Notes under the pieces: generated by a model
The model's database searches: none
What the model saw: the letters and a program-made list of their open reading frames with translations, nothing else
Told to the model about the DNA's origin: nothing
Made by a program: the position numbers and the translations under genes
From: Tectiglobus sp965223355
Lineage (GTDB): Bacteria > Pseudomonadota > Alphaproteobacteria > Rhizobiales > Hyphomicrobiaceae
Assembly: GCA_965223355.1 (NCBI GenBank)
Contig: CBDCWE010000003.1
Span: 1,240,001-1,304,000, forward strand
Direction of reading: 5' to 3'
Length of the DNA: 64,000 nt
Shown: one piece after another, positions 27,185 through 36,418 of the stretch
Layout of the letters: every line of letters begins with the position of its first letter
Position numbering within the stretch: the first letter of the stretch is position 1

Positions 27185-27754
27185 ATGCTACAGAATGAAG
27201 TAGTTTTGGTGCTCTCAGATTTGGGTTGGGAAACAAGCAAGTTGGAGAGCGGCGATCCGTATTACTTTATGAAGGAAAAAGGGAGGCTTTTTAGAGCACG
27301 TATCCGGCGCCGACAGCTCACCGGTCGGAAACTTCTGGAAATGCAAGGCGGCGTCTCTACAGTAGAGTTTATGGGCGCGTTCAATTCAATTGTCGCTGAG
27401 CTGCAACTAAAGCACAGAAAGTTTGACATTGCGTATATCGATAACTTGCACATCAGAAGAAAACCGGAAAGCATAACCAAAGAGGACGTGGCGGCCGTCT
27501 CCGACGAATTCATCGCCTGGGCGACGACAGTTGACCTGGAGCCAGCGCTGGAACGCTTGCGCAGTCAACCAATCAGCCGGCCAAGCCCGTCAGCCATCTA
27601 TCATTTCACCGCGCTGGCGATGAACGGCGACGTGGAAAAACTCACCTTCTATCGCGATAGCTTTGCAAAGGGTGATCGCCTCGACGCAGTGCTGTTCATT
27701 CAGCAGTTCCATATCGAAAGGGCACTGGCGATAGCAGAGGAGCGCGCGCAGTAG
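27185..27754 (+). CDS. Putative immunity protein for orphan module 2
   Basis: A 189-residue protein. ATG 27185 lies one base after the toxin stop with GGAG nine bases upstream, the same spacing as cdiA-cdiI. An upstream in-frame ATG at 27140 would overlap the toxin. The sequence (MLQNEVVLVLSDLGWETSKLESGDPYYF, then RIRRRQLTGRKLLEMQGGVSTVEFMGAFNSIV) is mixed alpha/beta with no family recognised. Function is inferred from position. The last bases run directly into the next CdiA fragment. Confidence 0.62.
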   Translation: MLQNEVVLVLSDLGWETSKLESGDPYYFMKEKGRLFRARIRRRQLTGRKLLEMQGGVSTVEFMGAFNSIVAELQLKHRKFDIAYIDNLHIRRKPESITKEDVAAVSDEFIAWATTVDLEPALERLRSQPISRPSPSAIYHFTALAMNGDVEKLTFYRDSFAKGDRLDAVLFIQQFHIERALAIAEERAQ

Positions 27755-27755
27755 G

Positions 27756-29867
27756 CGCAACCCGTTCAACAACCTCACCTTCGGCATCAATTTCTCGAAG
27801 TTCAAGAACCGCGAGGACCGGACGGAATCTCTCACGTCTGCTTTGGTTGCCGATCGCAATCTAACCTTGGTCGCCGGCACGTCGATCGCGCTGGCAGGCG
27901 GTGCCATCGTCTCCAACACCGGCGATGTCAACCTGACCACCGGCCACCTGGTCTCCCGCAACCTGCACGACTACGAGCGCTCCTCCGGCTTCTCGTTCTC
28001 GATCACAGGTTTGGACAAGCTCACCGGCCCGAGTGCACCGAAGACCGGTAAATACGTCTCACCGTTCCTCGGTGAAATCGAGGTCGGTTACACCAGGAAA
28101 ATTAAGGAAGGCATCACCTATACCGTCGTCGGCGAAGGTAAAATCGAGCTGACCGACCCGGATGCCAACCAGACTGTGCTCGCAACCCTCAAGCGTGATG
28201 AAGCCGGTCGCCAGGTCGTGACCGTCAATTCGGAATCGGGCTTCGAGATCGTCATCCCGCTGGTCGATTTCGAACGCCTCGCCTTCGAATCAGGGCGTAT
28301 TGGCGACTTCATCGCGTCGCTGACGACGCCGGTTCCGGATGACGTGGCGGCGCAGGGGCCGGAGGCGGAGGCGCAATTCCGGCGGCTCATCGCCAACGGC
28401 ATCGCCCCGGACCGCGCCGGCCAAATCATGGCGACGCCTGAGATGCAGGCGCACGTGCGCCAGCTCAACCGCATCCAGGCCGCCAAGAACCTCGGCCGGC
28501 CGCTGACCAAAGACGAACTCCTCATCATTGCCATGAACGAGGCTGCCTTCTTCAACGCCGAAGGCATCCTCTCAGTGCCGATCGACTGTTCGACGGTGGG
28601 CAATTGCGAGATTGCGCATGATGCACTCGTCAACTCCTATCGTTTGGAGCTGGAAAAGATCAAGGCCGGCCATGACCCAGGCGACCGAGGTGGCATCACA
28701 AAAGCGTTTCGCAATTTCATCGTTGCATGCACGGTGGAAAATCCGGGTCTGATCTACGACGTGTTGAATGACATCGGCGTCCAGGCCTTCACGAAGCTTG
28801 CTGAAACCCTGCCGTCAGGCCTCCAGAAAGGCTATTCAGATCAGTCTGTTGGCTATGATGCCGAGGTTCTGATTGCGGCGGTGCGTGGCTATCAGGCGAC
28901 CGGCGACGATGCAGCCTTCAAAGGCAGTGTTGCGGTTGCCAGCCGGAGTTTTTTCGCGTCGCACAGTCTGACGCCCGAGCAGCGTGAACAGCAGCGACTG
29001 AAGCTGCTCACCGTAGGTGCCGCCTACGTGACCGCTGCCGGTGCAATCCTCGTCACGCCAGCGATTGCTTCGTGCGCGGCAAATCCGGTGTGTGCGGCCG
29101 GCCTGATCGATGAAATAGCGGGTATGGCTGCACAGCTGCCAACAGGTCTCAGCGGACTTGGCGGCATAGGCGGCATAGGCACGATTGCGGCCAGCAAATA
29201 TAGTGACGACGTTGTTCGCGCGGTTGGAGATGTTGTCCGGCAAGTCAATATCCCAGTACCGGCAGGGTATCGGCCATTTAAGAGCAATCTATCATCTGCC
29301 GGCGGGTACGTTGAGGATTTGCCGGTTGGATATCAGCGCGTCGTGGATGCTGACGGCAACGTTGTTATTGCCTCTGGTGGCGGCGTCATTTATTCAGATG
29401 CGGCTGAGGCATGGGCTGCTCGCATACGCACGCCTTCTGAACTGGTGCAAGAAGCGGCTGGACGGCCGGCCCGGGCGGCTTCCATCAACTGGGGGCATAT
29501 CCTTGATGGGGAGATAAATTTCCGCGGATTTGGCACAGGGGGGCATTATGCTCGTTCGTCGAATACTCGCGTAACGCAAGTGACCAAACCAGCTGACGCC
29601 AATGGCGTAATCGAGGCCAGAATTCAGATCAGAGACCCCAACACTGGAAGTTGGATCGACAAGCCGGCCAAGACCACGATTTTTCCAGATCACTGGTCCA
29701 AGCGGCAGGTCATGGTGGAGATCGAAAGCGCGTTTCTAGTTTCTAGGCCGGATCCGCTGCGCCCTGGAGTTTGGACCGGCAAATCAAACAGTGGTGTTTC
29801 CATAAGTGGCTACTACAAAAAGCCAAACGGTGGGGCCGCTACCGCTTGGCCAGAGCACGGCAAATGA
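27756..29867 (+). pseudogene. Orphan CdiA C-terminal module 3 with EndoU RNase tip
   Basis: A frame of about 700 codons lacking a proper start (TTG 27843 at best). The first part copies cdiA: NLTFGINFSKFKNREDRTESLTSALVA (like 22025-22100), then jumps over about 500 bp of the parent to GGAIVSNTGDVNLTTG and the pretoxin region. It diverges from the parent after GRIGDFIASLTTPVPDDV and from orphan 4 after SVPIDCST. A second junction motif IPVPAGYRPF precedes the tip. The tip is a bacterial EndoU-type RNase: HILDGEINFRGFGTGGHY (catalytic His residues), TIFPDHWSKRQVMVEIESAF, and a GYYKKPNGGAATAWPEHGK ending. EndoU CDI toxins characterised so far cut tRNA. Confidence 0.82.
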
Positions 29868-30319
29868 TAGGTGTTGTCAACTACCAACGTTGGGAACCGC
29901 ATGGCGATGCGGCCCTTTCCTGTGGTGGGAGCACGCCAGGCGCTCTCGAAATTGCGGCTTGGTTACGAGACGACATTGGCTACAGCCTGGATACGCTGAC
30001 GTGGTGGATTGCCGCGATTAACGAGGTGTCGAGAGGAGTGAATGAGTCGGGGTATGTTGGAAGCGGTAATGCCCACCATGTGTCCAGTGCCTCGGATAGT
30101 TTGCTCTACATATTTTGCGAGTATGATTGGGATCAACAAGTAACCCTCACCTGCAAACAAGCTGTTGCGGCGCTTATTGAGTACCGCGCGCTGCTCAAGA
30201 GCGATTGGCGTAATCCCACATTTCGGCCGGGTCATTTTTCGATAGAGTATGAGGCAGAAGGCGAAGCGGCGCTGACAATGTTCCGCGACCATGGCGGCAA
30301 ATTCCCGGCCGAAAAGTAG
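29864..30319 (+). CDS. Putative immunity protein for the EndoU toxin
   Basis: A 151-residue protein whose ATG overlaps the toxin stop (ATGA), giving tight coupling. The sequence (MIGVVNYQRWEPHGDAAL..., LTWWIAAINEVSRG, LLYIFCEYDWDQQVTLTCKQAVAALIEYRALL) is rich in Trp/Tyr, acidic overall, and predicted mixed alpha/beta. No family was recognised. Assignment follows from position beside an EndoU tip. The next CdiA scrap begins within about 40 bp. Confidence 0.65.
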   Translation: MIGVVNYQRWEPHGDAALSCGGSTPGALEIAAWLRDDIGYSLDTLTWWIAAINEVSRGVNESGYVGSGNAHHVSSASDSLLYIFCEYDWDQQVTLTCKQAVAALIEYRALLKSDWRNPTFRPGHFSIEYEAEGEAALTMFRDHGGKFPAEK

Positions 30320-30481
30320 GCGCTGTCAGCGGCGGTCTTTTCTTGCCGAGCGTGCGTGATTGCAAACACACTGGCGACCATCCGCGGGCGTACCTCCAGC
30401 TCGGATGTTGCCGAGTTGGGCAACGAACCGGTGCGAATGTCGCCTCCGGCGGCGCGGGCTTGTTCTTGCGCTATCGCCTAG
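30320..30481 (+). other. Scrambled cdiA scraps between modules
   Basis: A 162-bp join region. 30361-30392 copies the cdiA segment around 22575-22610 (reading NTLATIRGR), the rest is unrelated, and an in-frame TAG (30479-30481) closes it just before the next module. This looks like the debris of an earlier deletion or recombination event. Confidence 0.55.
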
Positions 30482-32581
30482 CGGCTGCTTGAGCGCGGCC
30501 TGGCAGGCGGTGCCATCGTCTCCAACACCGGCGATGTCAACCTGACCACCGGCCACCTGGTCTTTCGCAACCTACGCGACTACGAGCGCTCTTCCGGCTT
30601 CTCGTTCTCGATCACAGGTTTGGACAAGCTCACCGGCCCGAGTGCGCCGAAGACCGGTAAATACGTCTCACCGTTCCTCGGTGAAATCGAGGTCGGTACC
30701 ACCAAGAAGATCAAGGAAGGCATCACCTACACCGTCGTCGGCGAAGGCAAAATCGAGCTGACCGACCCGGATGCCAACCAGACCGTGTTGGCCACACTCA
30801 AGCGCGACGAAGCCGGCCGCCAGGTCGTGACCGTCAATTCGGAATCGGGCTTCGAGATCGTCATCCCGCTGGTCGATTTCGAACGCCTCGCCTTCGAATC
30901 AGGGCGTATTGGCGACTTCATCGCGTCGCTGACGACGCCGGTTCCGGATGACGTGGCGGCGCAGGGGCCGGAGGCGGAGGCGCAATTCCGGCGGCTCATC
31001 GCCAACGGCATCGCCCCGGACCGCGCCGGCCAAATCATGGCGACGCCTGAGATGCAGGCGCACGTGCGCCAGCTCAACCGCATCCAGGCCGCCAAGAACC
31101 TCGGCCGGCCGCTGACCAAAGACGAACTCCTCATCATTGCCATGAACGAGGCTGCCTTCTTCAACGCCGAAGGCATCCTCTCAGTGCCGATCGACTGCTC
31201 GACGGCAGCAAATGCAGGAACTTGTAGTCTGCTGGCGGAGGAATTAGCAACAGCCTATGCCCGCGATATCGAGCGCCTAAAGCAAGGCAAATCAATCCAG
31301 AACCAAAGCGACCTCGCGCGCCAGTTCTCTGACTTCATTCTCGCTTGTGCCGAAGCCGATCCAGAAGTGATCACGGCTTTCATTGCCCAACATGGTGAAG
31401 AAGCTTTCACGACCTTGGCTGAACTGGGCAAAGGCGCACAGTTCAATCACGCAGATCCGATCGGTTATCACGGAGACCTGCTGATCAGTGCCGTCTCGCG
31501 CTACATCCAGGACGACAACAAAGCGGCACTGCTCAGCGCTGTTGCGGCAGCTGGTGAAGCCTTCGTCAATATCCACGGCAAGCCGCGCGCGGAGCGCGAC
31601 AGGCAATTCCGAGACGCCATTGCAATAGCGCTTACACCTGGAGCAGCCGCAGGCGCCATCAAGGTTGGCGGCTACACCATTCGCCTAACTCAGGCGATGA
31701 TTGCTTGCGCCCAGAATCCAGCTTGTTTGACAGGCATGGCACACGACGTGGCAATTGCCATTGGCGAAGCTGCCAGCGGTGTGACGCTTAGCTCCGGTTC
31801 AACCGCCATACTCGGGGTGGGCGCCTCAACAGCTGCCCGCTACGGCAACGATCTCCTTCGCGCCGTTGATGATGTCACCCGACAGCTTATTCGCGGCGAT
31901 GAAGCAATCCCCGTGCCGGCGGGCTATAGGCCGTTCAATGCGGAAGCGGGCGCCGGAGTGCCGGCTGCACCTCCGGGAACTCGGACTGTCCGAAACGAGG
32001 CAACTGGAGACATCGAGTTTGTCGATGCGAGTGGATTCGTCTACAAGAGCCGAGAACAGGTCGAAGCTTGGCAAACGTTTGATGACATCCCGGGATACTC
32101 TAATGCAGAGGTGGCAAGACTTGCTAAGGATGATCCAAGCACACTTGCAGATTTGGTACGAAGAAAGTCAGGAAAGCTTGAGCTTAAGGGGCAGCCTGCT
32201 GAGTCGGTCGCTGAGGATAAGAGCACTGTCGCGTTCATATCCGGAGGTAGCACTGGACGAAGGCCGCGGTTCGGTGAGAACACAGCTGGAAACGACACGG
32301 CTGGCAAGCGTCTAGCAGATAAATGGAAAGAAGACCTGGGAATAACCAACTCTGGCTACGCACAGTTTCTCTATCATGGTGAGGCACAGGCGATACTCCG
32401 GGCACACAAATTCGGTGAAATAAGATCTGGACAGATTGTGAGCCTTTATACTGACCGAAAAGTTTGCTCGTTCTGCAATGCGAATGATCCTGGTCAAGGA
32501 CTCAACTTGCTCGCACGGAGACTTGGAACCACGATTGAAATCAGAACCCAAGCGGGTAAGCTACATGGGTTTCCCAAATGA
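30482..32581 (+). pseudogene. Orphan CdiA C-terminal module 4 with deaminase-fold tip
   Basis: A frame of 699 codons with no ATG at its 5' end (first usable start TTG 30620). 30507-31200 is nearly identical to orphan module 3 (27897-28594) and close to cdiA 22650-23090. It diverges after SVPIDCST, and a second junction IPVPAGYRPFN (about 31910-31940) precedes the toxin. The tip ends with YHGEAQAILRAHKFG (HxE zinc-ligand/catalytic motif, 32375-32383) and DRKVCSFCNAND (CxxC zinc ligands, 32465-32476), then LARRLGTTIEIRTQAGKLHG. H-x-E plus C-x-x-C is the signature of the cytidine-deaminase fold used by polymorphic toxins such as DddA-like enzymes. Substrate unknown. The parent family of this tip is not assigned. 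Confidence 0.75.
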
Positions 32582-32997
32582 CCAACAGGAAAATTGTAAA
32601 GATTGAAGCTGATGGAGATGAGATCATCGCCTCGCACTACCTATGTGAACAAAAGAAAGCAATCGGGGAGGCTTTGCTAATCGGCTCAGTGCAGATTGTC
32701 TTGGCGGGACAAGAGGGTGACCTATTTGAAGTAACAGTTACAAAGCCGCGCGATTCCTGGATTTTCTTTTCTATCACTGAATTTGGTTCTGTAGGAGGTT
32801 ACTTTTCAAAAAGACAGAATGTTTTATGTTCCGGGAATTTAGTGGACGTCGAATATGAATGGAAAGCTCCAGAATTCTGCCTTGTGCCAATAGGAGAACT
32901 GGGCTGGCGCTTAGATCAGTTGCTTGAAGGAGGTGAACTTAATTCTCAAGCATGGATTTCAGCCGATGAGGCTTGGTCTCAATTCAGTGGTAAATAG
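32578..32997 (+). CDS. Putative immunity protein for the deaminase-fold toxin
   Basis: A 139-residue protein starting with ATG overlapping the toxin stop (ATGA). The sequence is beta-rich (KIVKIEADGDEIIASHYLCEQKKAIGEALLIG, FEVTVTKPRDSWIFFSITEFGSVGGYF), acidic and AT-rich compared with the cdi backbone. No family was recognised. As the only gene coupled to the deaminase tip, it is the expected neutraliser. Confidence 0.65.
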   Translation: MTNRKIVKIEADGDEIIASHYLCEQKKAIGEALLIGSVQIVLAGQEGDLFEVTVTKPRDSWIFFSITEFGSVGGYFSKRQNVLCSGNLVDVEYEWKAPEFCLVPIGELGWRLDQLLEGGELNSQAWISADEAWSQFSGK

Positions 32998-32998
32998 A

Positions 32999-33160
32999 CT
33001 TCACATCGAATCGAAACTCCTGCAGTGCATTGTCGAGGCCTTGTTTGCGGTAGAAATGGGCAAGGCATCGGAAATCGATCCTGACTTCGCGGTTCGACTC
33101 CAAGAACAATGCTCAGCTGTTCTCGCTAACCTTAGTGACCTGAGCCCCGCGGCGCCCTCA
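32999..33160 (+). pseudogene. Fragment of an unknown protein, possibly another immunity gene
   Basis: One frame reads LHIESKLLQCIVEALFAVEMGKASEIDPDFAVRLQEQCSAVLANLSDLSP, a protein-like amphipathic sequence with no start of its own. It is cut on the right by an IS3-type remnant. It follows the last immunity gene directly and may be what is left of a further toxin-immunity module. Weak evidence. Confidence 0.3.
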
Positions 33161-33219
33161 CTCATTTCGAGAGTCCTTGGGTTTGATATCCGTTTGTCTT
33201 TGCTTCGTCCAATCTCCTT

Positions 33220-33327
33220 TCATTTGTCGTTCGCCATCAGGCACTGAGCCTTCCCCTTGGTGGGTCCTGAGCTGCCTTCTCCGGCCGCTGCCGGCGTCAG
33301 GCCGCCGAGGCTCGAGTGCGGGCGCAC
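33220..33327 (-). pseudogene. IS3-family transposase 3' remnant
   Basis: On the minus strand the frame reads VRPHSSLGGLTPAAAGEGSS and on to a stop at 33220. VRPHSSLGxLTPAAF is the hallmark C-terminal motif of IS3-family OrfB transposases. Only the last ~36 codons survive, bounded by the cdi array on one side and an IS256 left end on the other. Confidence 0.7.
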
Positions 33328-33439
33328 ATGATTGGATAACGTACGGTTTTTTCGCACAATTGAGAATTAGCAGGCGGTTCCGAATCGGGATCAGGTGGTG
33401 GTTGGCAAACCCCAACCATCAACCGAACCGGAGACCACC

Positions 33440-33841
33440 ATGAACGAGGATAAGACGATTCCCGAAGCTGGCAACATGACACCAAACCAGCTTGGCAACG
33501 TTATCAAGATCGACGACGATCGCATCAAAGGCCATCTCGATCGCGTTGTGCGCGGCACGGTTGAGGAGACACTGAACAGTCTGCTTGATGCCGAAGCCGA
33601 CCGGCTGTGCAATGCGGGCCGCTACGAACGCTCTGATCAACGCCGCGACAAGCGCGCCGGCCACTATGAACGCAAGCTGCACACCAAGGCCGGCGAGGTC
33701 AATCTCAAGGTGCCGAAGCTGCGCCGGCAAACGTTCGAGACGGCGATCATCGAGCGCTACAAGCGGCGTGAGACGTCCGTCGAAGAGGCGCTAATTGAGA
33801 TGTATTTGGCCGGCGTTTCGGTGCGCCGCGTCGAGGACATC
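33440..33841 (+). pseudogene. IS256-family transposase, 5' part only (copy 1)
   Basis: The first 134 codons of an IS256-type transposase (VIKIDDDRIKGHLDRVVRGTVEETLNSLLDAEADRL..., KLHTKAGEVNLKVPKLR, VSVRRVEDI). It is interrupted at 33842 by the left inverted repeat of a second, related IS256. The frame then runs about 20 foreign codons to a stop at 33904. It is highly similar in protein sequence to the intact copy at 33950. Its own left end (GGATAACGTACGG...) is visible near 33335. All three catalytic residues are lost. Confidence 0.85.
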
Positions 33842-33949
33842 GATAACGTAGGATTTCTTTCGCAAGAAAGATTTGAAGAGGCGGGCTCCGCGTCTCGGTC
33901 TTGAGTGGTTCGTGACCAAACGGATCAATCAAGTGAGAGGAACACCGCC

Positions 33950-35176
33950 ATGACGGATCATAGCAAGAATATGGATTCGGAGAAGTCGGTTTCGAACGTT
34001 GTTAAGATCGACGAGGAGCGCATCAAGGGCCATCTCGATCGCATTGTTCGGGGCACCGTTGAAGAGACGCTGAACAGCCTGCTGGATGCCGAAGCCGATC
34101 GTCTCGTTGGTGCCGAACGTTACGCTCGTACAGATGAACGTCGCGATTACCGCTCTGGGCATTACGAGCGCAAGCTGCATACGAAGGCTGGCGAGGTCAC
34201 ACTCAAGGTGCCGAAGTTACGCAAGCAGACGCTCGACACAGCCATCATCGAGCGTTACCGGCGCCGGGAAAGCTCTGTCGAGGAAGCCCTCATGGAGATG
34301 TATCTAGCCGGTGTTTCGGTGCGCCGGGTCGAGGACATCACCGAGGCGCTTTGGGGCACGCGCGTGTCTCCATCAACAGTCTCCGAGCTCAATAAGAAGA
34401 TCTACGTGCGCATTGATCAGTGGCGCAATGCGTCGATCGAAGGCGAACACCCTTACGTTTATCTCGATGGTATCGTCATGAAGCGCACGTGGGCAGGAGA
34501 AGTACGCAACGTGTCACTGTTGGTTGCGATCGGCGTCAACGCCGACGGCTATCGTGACATCCTCGGCATCTGCGAAGGCGCCAAAGAAGACAAGGCAGGT
34601 TGGTCAGCGTTTCTCAAGCACCTCAAAGAACGCGGCCTCAGAGGTGTCGAGCTGATCACATCGGATGCCTGCATGGGTCTGGCTGAAAGTGCCGCCGAGT
34701 TCTTCCCCGAAGCACGCTGGCAAAGGTGCACGGTTCACTTTTATCGTAACGTGTTCAGCCATGTGCCGGCGCCGAAGATCAGGGAGGTCGCTGATATGCT
34801 GAAGGCCATCCACGCAAGCGAGGACCTGGCTGCAGCTGAAGAAAAGGCTCAGCAAGTGGTATTGAAGCTGCGCGATCAGCGCATGAGCCGCGCCGCCGAG
34901 TTGGTGGAGGCATCGGTTGGCGAGACGCTGGCCTACTATGCGTTCCCCTCGGAGCACTGGCGCCGCATCAGAACCAACAATCCCCTTGAGCGCCTGATGA
35001 AGGAGATCCGCCGGCGCACCCGTGTGGTTGGCGCTTTCCCTGACGGCAAATCATGTCTCAATCTTGCAGCGGCCAGGCTCCGGCACGTGGCTGGAACGAC
35101 CTGGTCGCAAAAGCGTTATCTCAACATGGAACTCTTGCACAAGGAGAAGTCATTGAACAATAGCCTAACCGCCTGA
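33950..35176 (+). CDS. IS256-family transposase (apparently intact)
   Basis: A 408-residue Mutator-type DDE transposase that moves the surrounding element by a copy/paste circle route. Catalytic residues are all visible: D173 in YLDGIVMK, D239 in TSDACMG, and E347 in NNPLERLMKEIRRRTRVVG. The CxxH-type motif RWQRCTVHFYRN of the family is also present. The length is normal. ATG 33950 has GAGAGGA about 8 bases upstream, and the GTG at 33905 is not needed. It ends 60 bp before the IS110 material. Confidence 0.92.
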   Translation: MTDHSKNMDSEKSVSNVVKIDEERIKGHLDRIVRGTVEETLNSLLDAEADRLVGAERYARTDERRDYRSGHYERKLHTKAGEVTLKVPKLRKQTLDTAIIERYRRRESSVEEALMEMYLAGVSVRRVEDITEALWGTRVSPSTVSELNKKIYVRIDQWRNASIEGEHPYVYLDGIVMKRTWAGEVRNVSLLVAIGVNADGYRDILGICEGAKEDKAGWSAFLKHLKERGLRGVELITSDACMGLAESAAEFFPEARWQRCTVHFYRNVFSHVPAPKIREVADMLKAIHASEDLAAAEEKAQQVVLKLRDQRMSRAAELVEASVGETLAYYAFPSEHWRRIRTNNPLERLMKEIRRRTRVVGAFPDGKSCLNLAAARLRHVAGTTWSQKRYLNMELLHKEKSLNNSLTA

Positions 35177-35293
35177 GACCAGCCCGCGGAGCACGCTCGA
35201 AAATCAAAAGTGCGAAAAATTCTGGACATGGCGTAATCGCTCTATCGTGGCCACTCTCTGTTAACCGGCTAGACGAATTGATGGAGAGTAATG
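35177..35293 (+). other. 5' non-coding end of the IS110 element (possible bridge-RNA locus)
   Basis: 117 bp between the IS256 and IS110 transposases. The left boundary of IS110 within it is not clear, because IS110 elements lack terminal inverted repeats. In IS110-group elements the non-coding left end encodes the guide (bridge/seek) RNA. No structure was verified here. Confidence 0.3.
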
Positions 35294-36322
35294 ATGGACT
35301 ATTACATCGGCTTGGATGTGTCGCTGGCCAAAACGGCGATTTCAGTTGTTGATCGAGATGGCGAGATTGTTTGGCGTGGACAGAGTCTAACGACGCCCGA
35401 AAGAATTGCATCAGCCATTTCGAGTTTCGAAATGGTTCATCGTATTGGTCTTGAAACCGGACCGTTGTCAACCTGGCTTACGTTAGAGTTGCGGCGGCTC
35501 AACCTTCCGGTCGTTTGTCTTGAAGCGCGCCATGCCCATGCGGCTCTATCGCTTCAGATCAACAAAACCGACAGCAATGACGCTGACGGTCTTGCTCAGA
35601 TTGTCCGCACAGGTTGGTATCGTGAAGTCTCAGTTAAGAGCTATGCTACCCATCGAGTGCGAGCTCTCATTCGTATCAGGGCAAGTCTGGTGGATATGCG
35701 CCGCGATCTCAGCAATCAGATCAGAGGATTGTTCAAGACATTCGGCGTTGTCGTTGGTCCGGCAGGGGGTAACCTGTTCGACAAGCGGTGTCTTGAGTTG
35801 CTTGACGATAACCAGGATCTTGGCGATGTCATCATGCCTCTATTGCATGTCTGGCGAACAATTGGAGAGCGGATTGGCAGCCTTGATGCCAGGTTGTCGT
35901 CGATCGCCCGGCAATCTGAGGTATGCCAGCGGTTGATGACGGTGCCAGGTGTTGGGCTCATTACGGCTCTGTCTTTCATCGCGACGATCGAAGACCCTCA
36001 TCGGTTCCGACGATCGCGATCTGTTGGTGCTTACCTCGGGCTCACGCCGCGCCGGTATCAATCTGGCGAGTGTGATGTGACGGGTCACATCTCGAAATGC
36101 GGTGACGGCTTGATGCGTAGCTATCTTTTTGAAGCTGCCAATGTTCTGCTGACCCGTGTCAAACGAAAATGCGCGCTGCAGGATTGGGCCATGCATCTGG
36201 CGAAAAGAAGCGGACCCAAGAAGGCCAAGGTCGCGCTTGCCCGAAAACTCGCTGTTGTTCTTCACAGGATCTGGATCAGCCAGGAACCGTTCGACTGGAA
36301 ACGCGAAAGTATACCGGCATGA
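35294..36322 (+). CDS. IS110-family transposase (DEDD recombinase)
   Basis: A 342-residue IS110 recombinase. The N-terminal RuvC-like domain starts YYIGLDVSLAKTAISVVD (first Asp of DEDD), with GLETGPLSTWL (Glu) and KTDSNDADGLAQI (D, D). The C-terminal Transposase_20 domain reads LMTVPGVGLITALSFIATIEDPHRFRRSRSVGAYLGLTPRRYQSG, with the Ser nucleophile region at SGECDVTGHISKCGDGLMRSYLFEAA. The length is usual. ATG 35294 (spacing 7 from GGAG) is preferred to ATG 35291. It is inserted inside the IS256 element. Confidence 0.92.
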   Translation: MDYYIGLDVSLAKTAISVVDRDGEIVWRGQSLTTPERIASAISSFEMVHRIGLETGPLSTWLTLELRRLNLPVVCLEARHAHAALSLQINKTDSNDADGLAQIVRTGWYREVSVKSYATHRVRALIRIRASLVDMRRDLSNQIRGLFKTFGVVVGPAGGNLFDKRCLELLDDNQDLGDVIMPLLHVWRTIGERIGSLDARLSSIARQSEVCQRLMTVPGVGLITALSFIATIEDPHRFRRSRSVGAYLGLTPRRYQSGECDVTGHISKCGDGLMRSYLFEAANVLLTRVKRKCALQDWAMHLAKRSGPKKAKVALARKLAVVLHRIWISQEPFDWKRESIPA

Positions 36323-36418
36323 CTAGATCATCGTGCTTTAGAGGCGAGCAACTTTCTGCCTTTATTCGGGATCGTTATTCGGGATCGTTCCGATTCCGAA
36401 TAAAGGCAGGTTGCTCTA
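36323..36418 (+). repeat. CTAG-type double-hairpin repeat, copy 4 (internal deletion)
   Basis: Starts CTAGATCATCGTGCTTTA one base after the IS110 stop, then skips to GAGGCGAGCAAC, losing most of hairpin A (deletion between CTTTA direct repeats). Hairpin B contains a short internal duplication (CGGGATCGTTATTCGGGATCG). It ends CTCTA. Confidence 0.8.

Noticed and set aside
24937..32997. Prophage or tailocin remnant
   Set aside because: No phage structural genes; all large fragments match the CdiA of the same locus.
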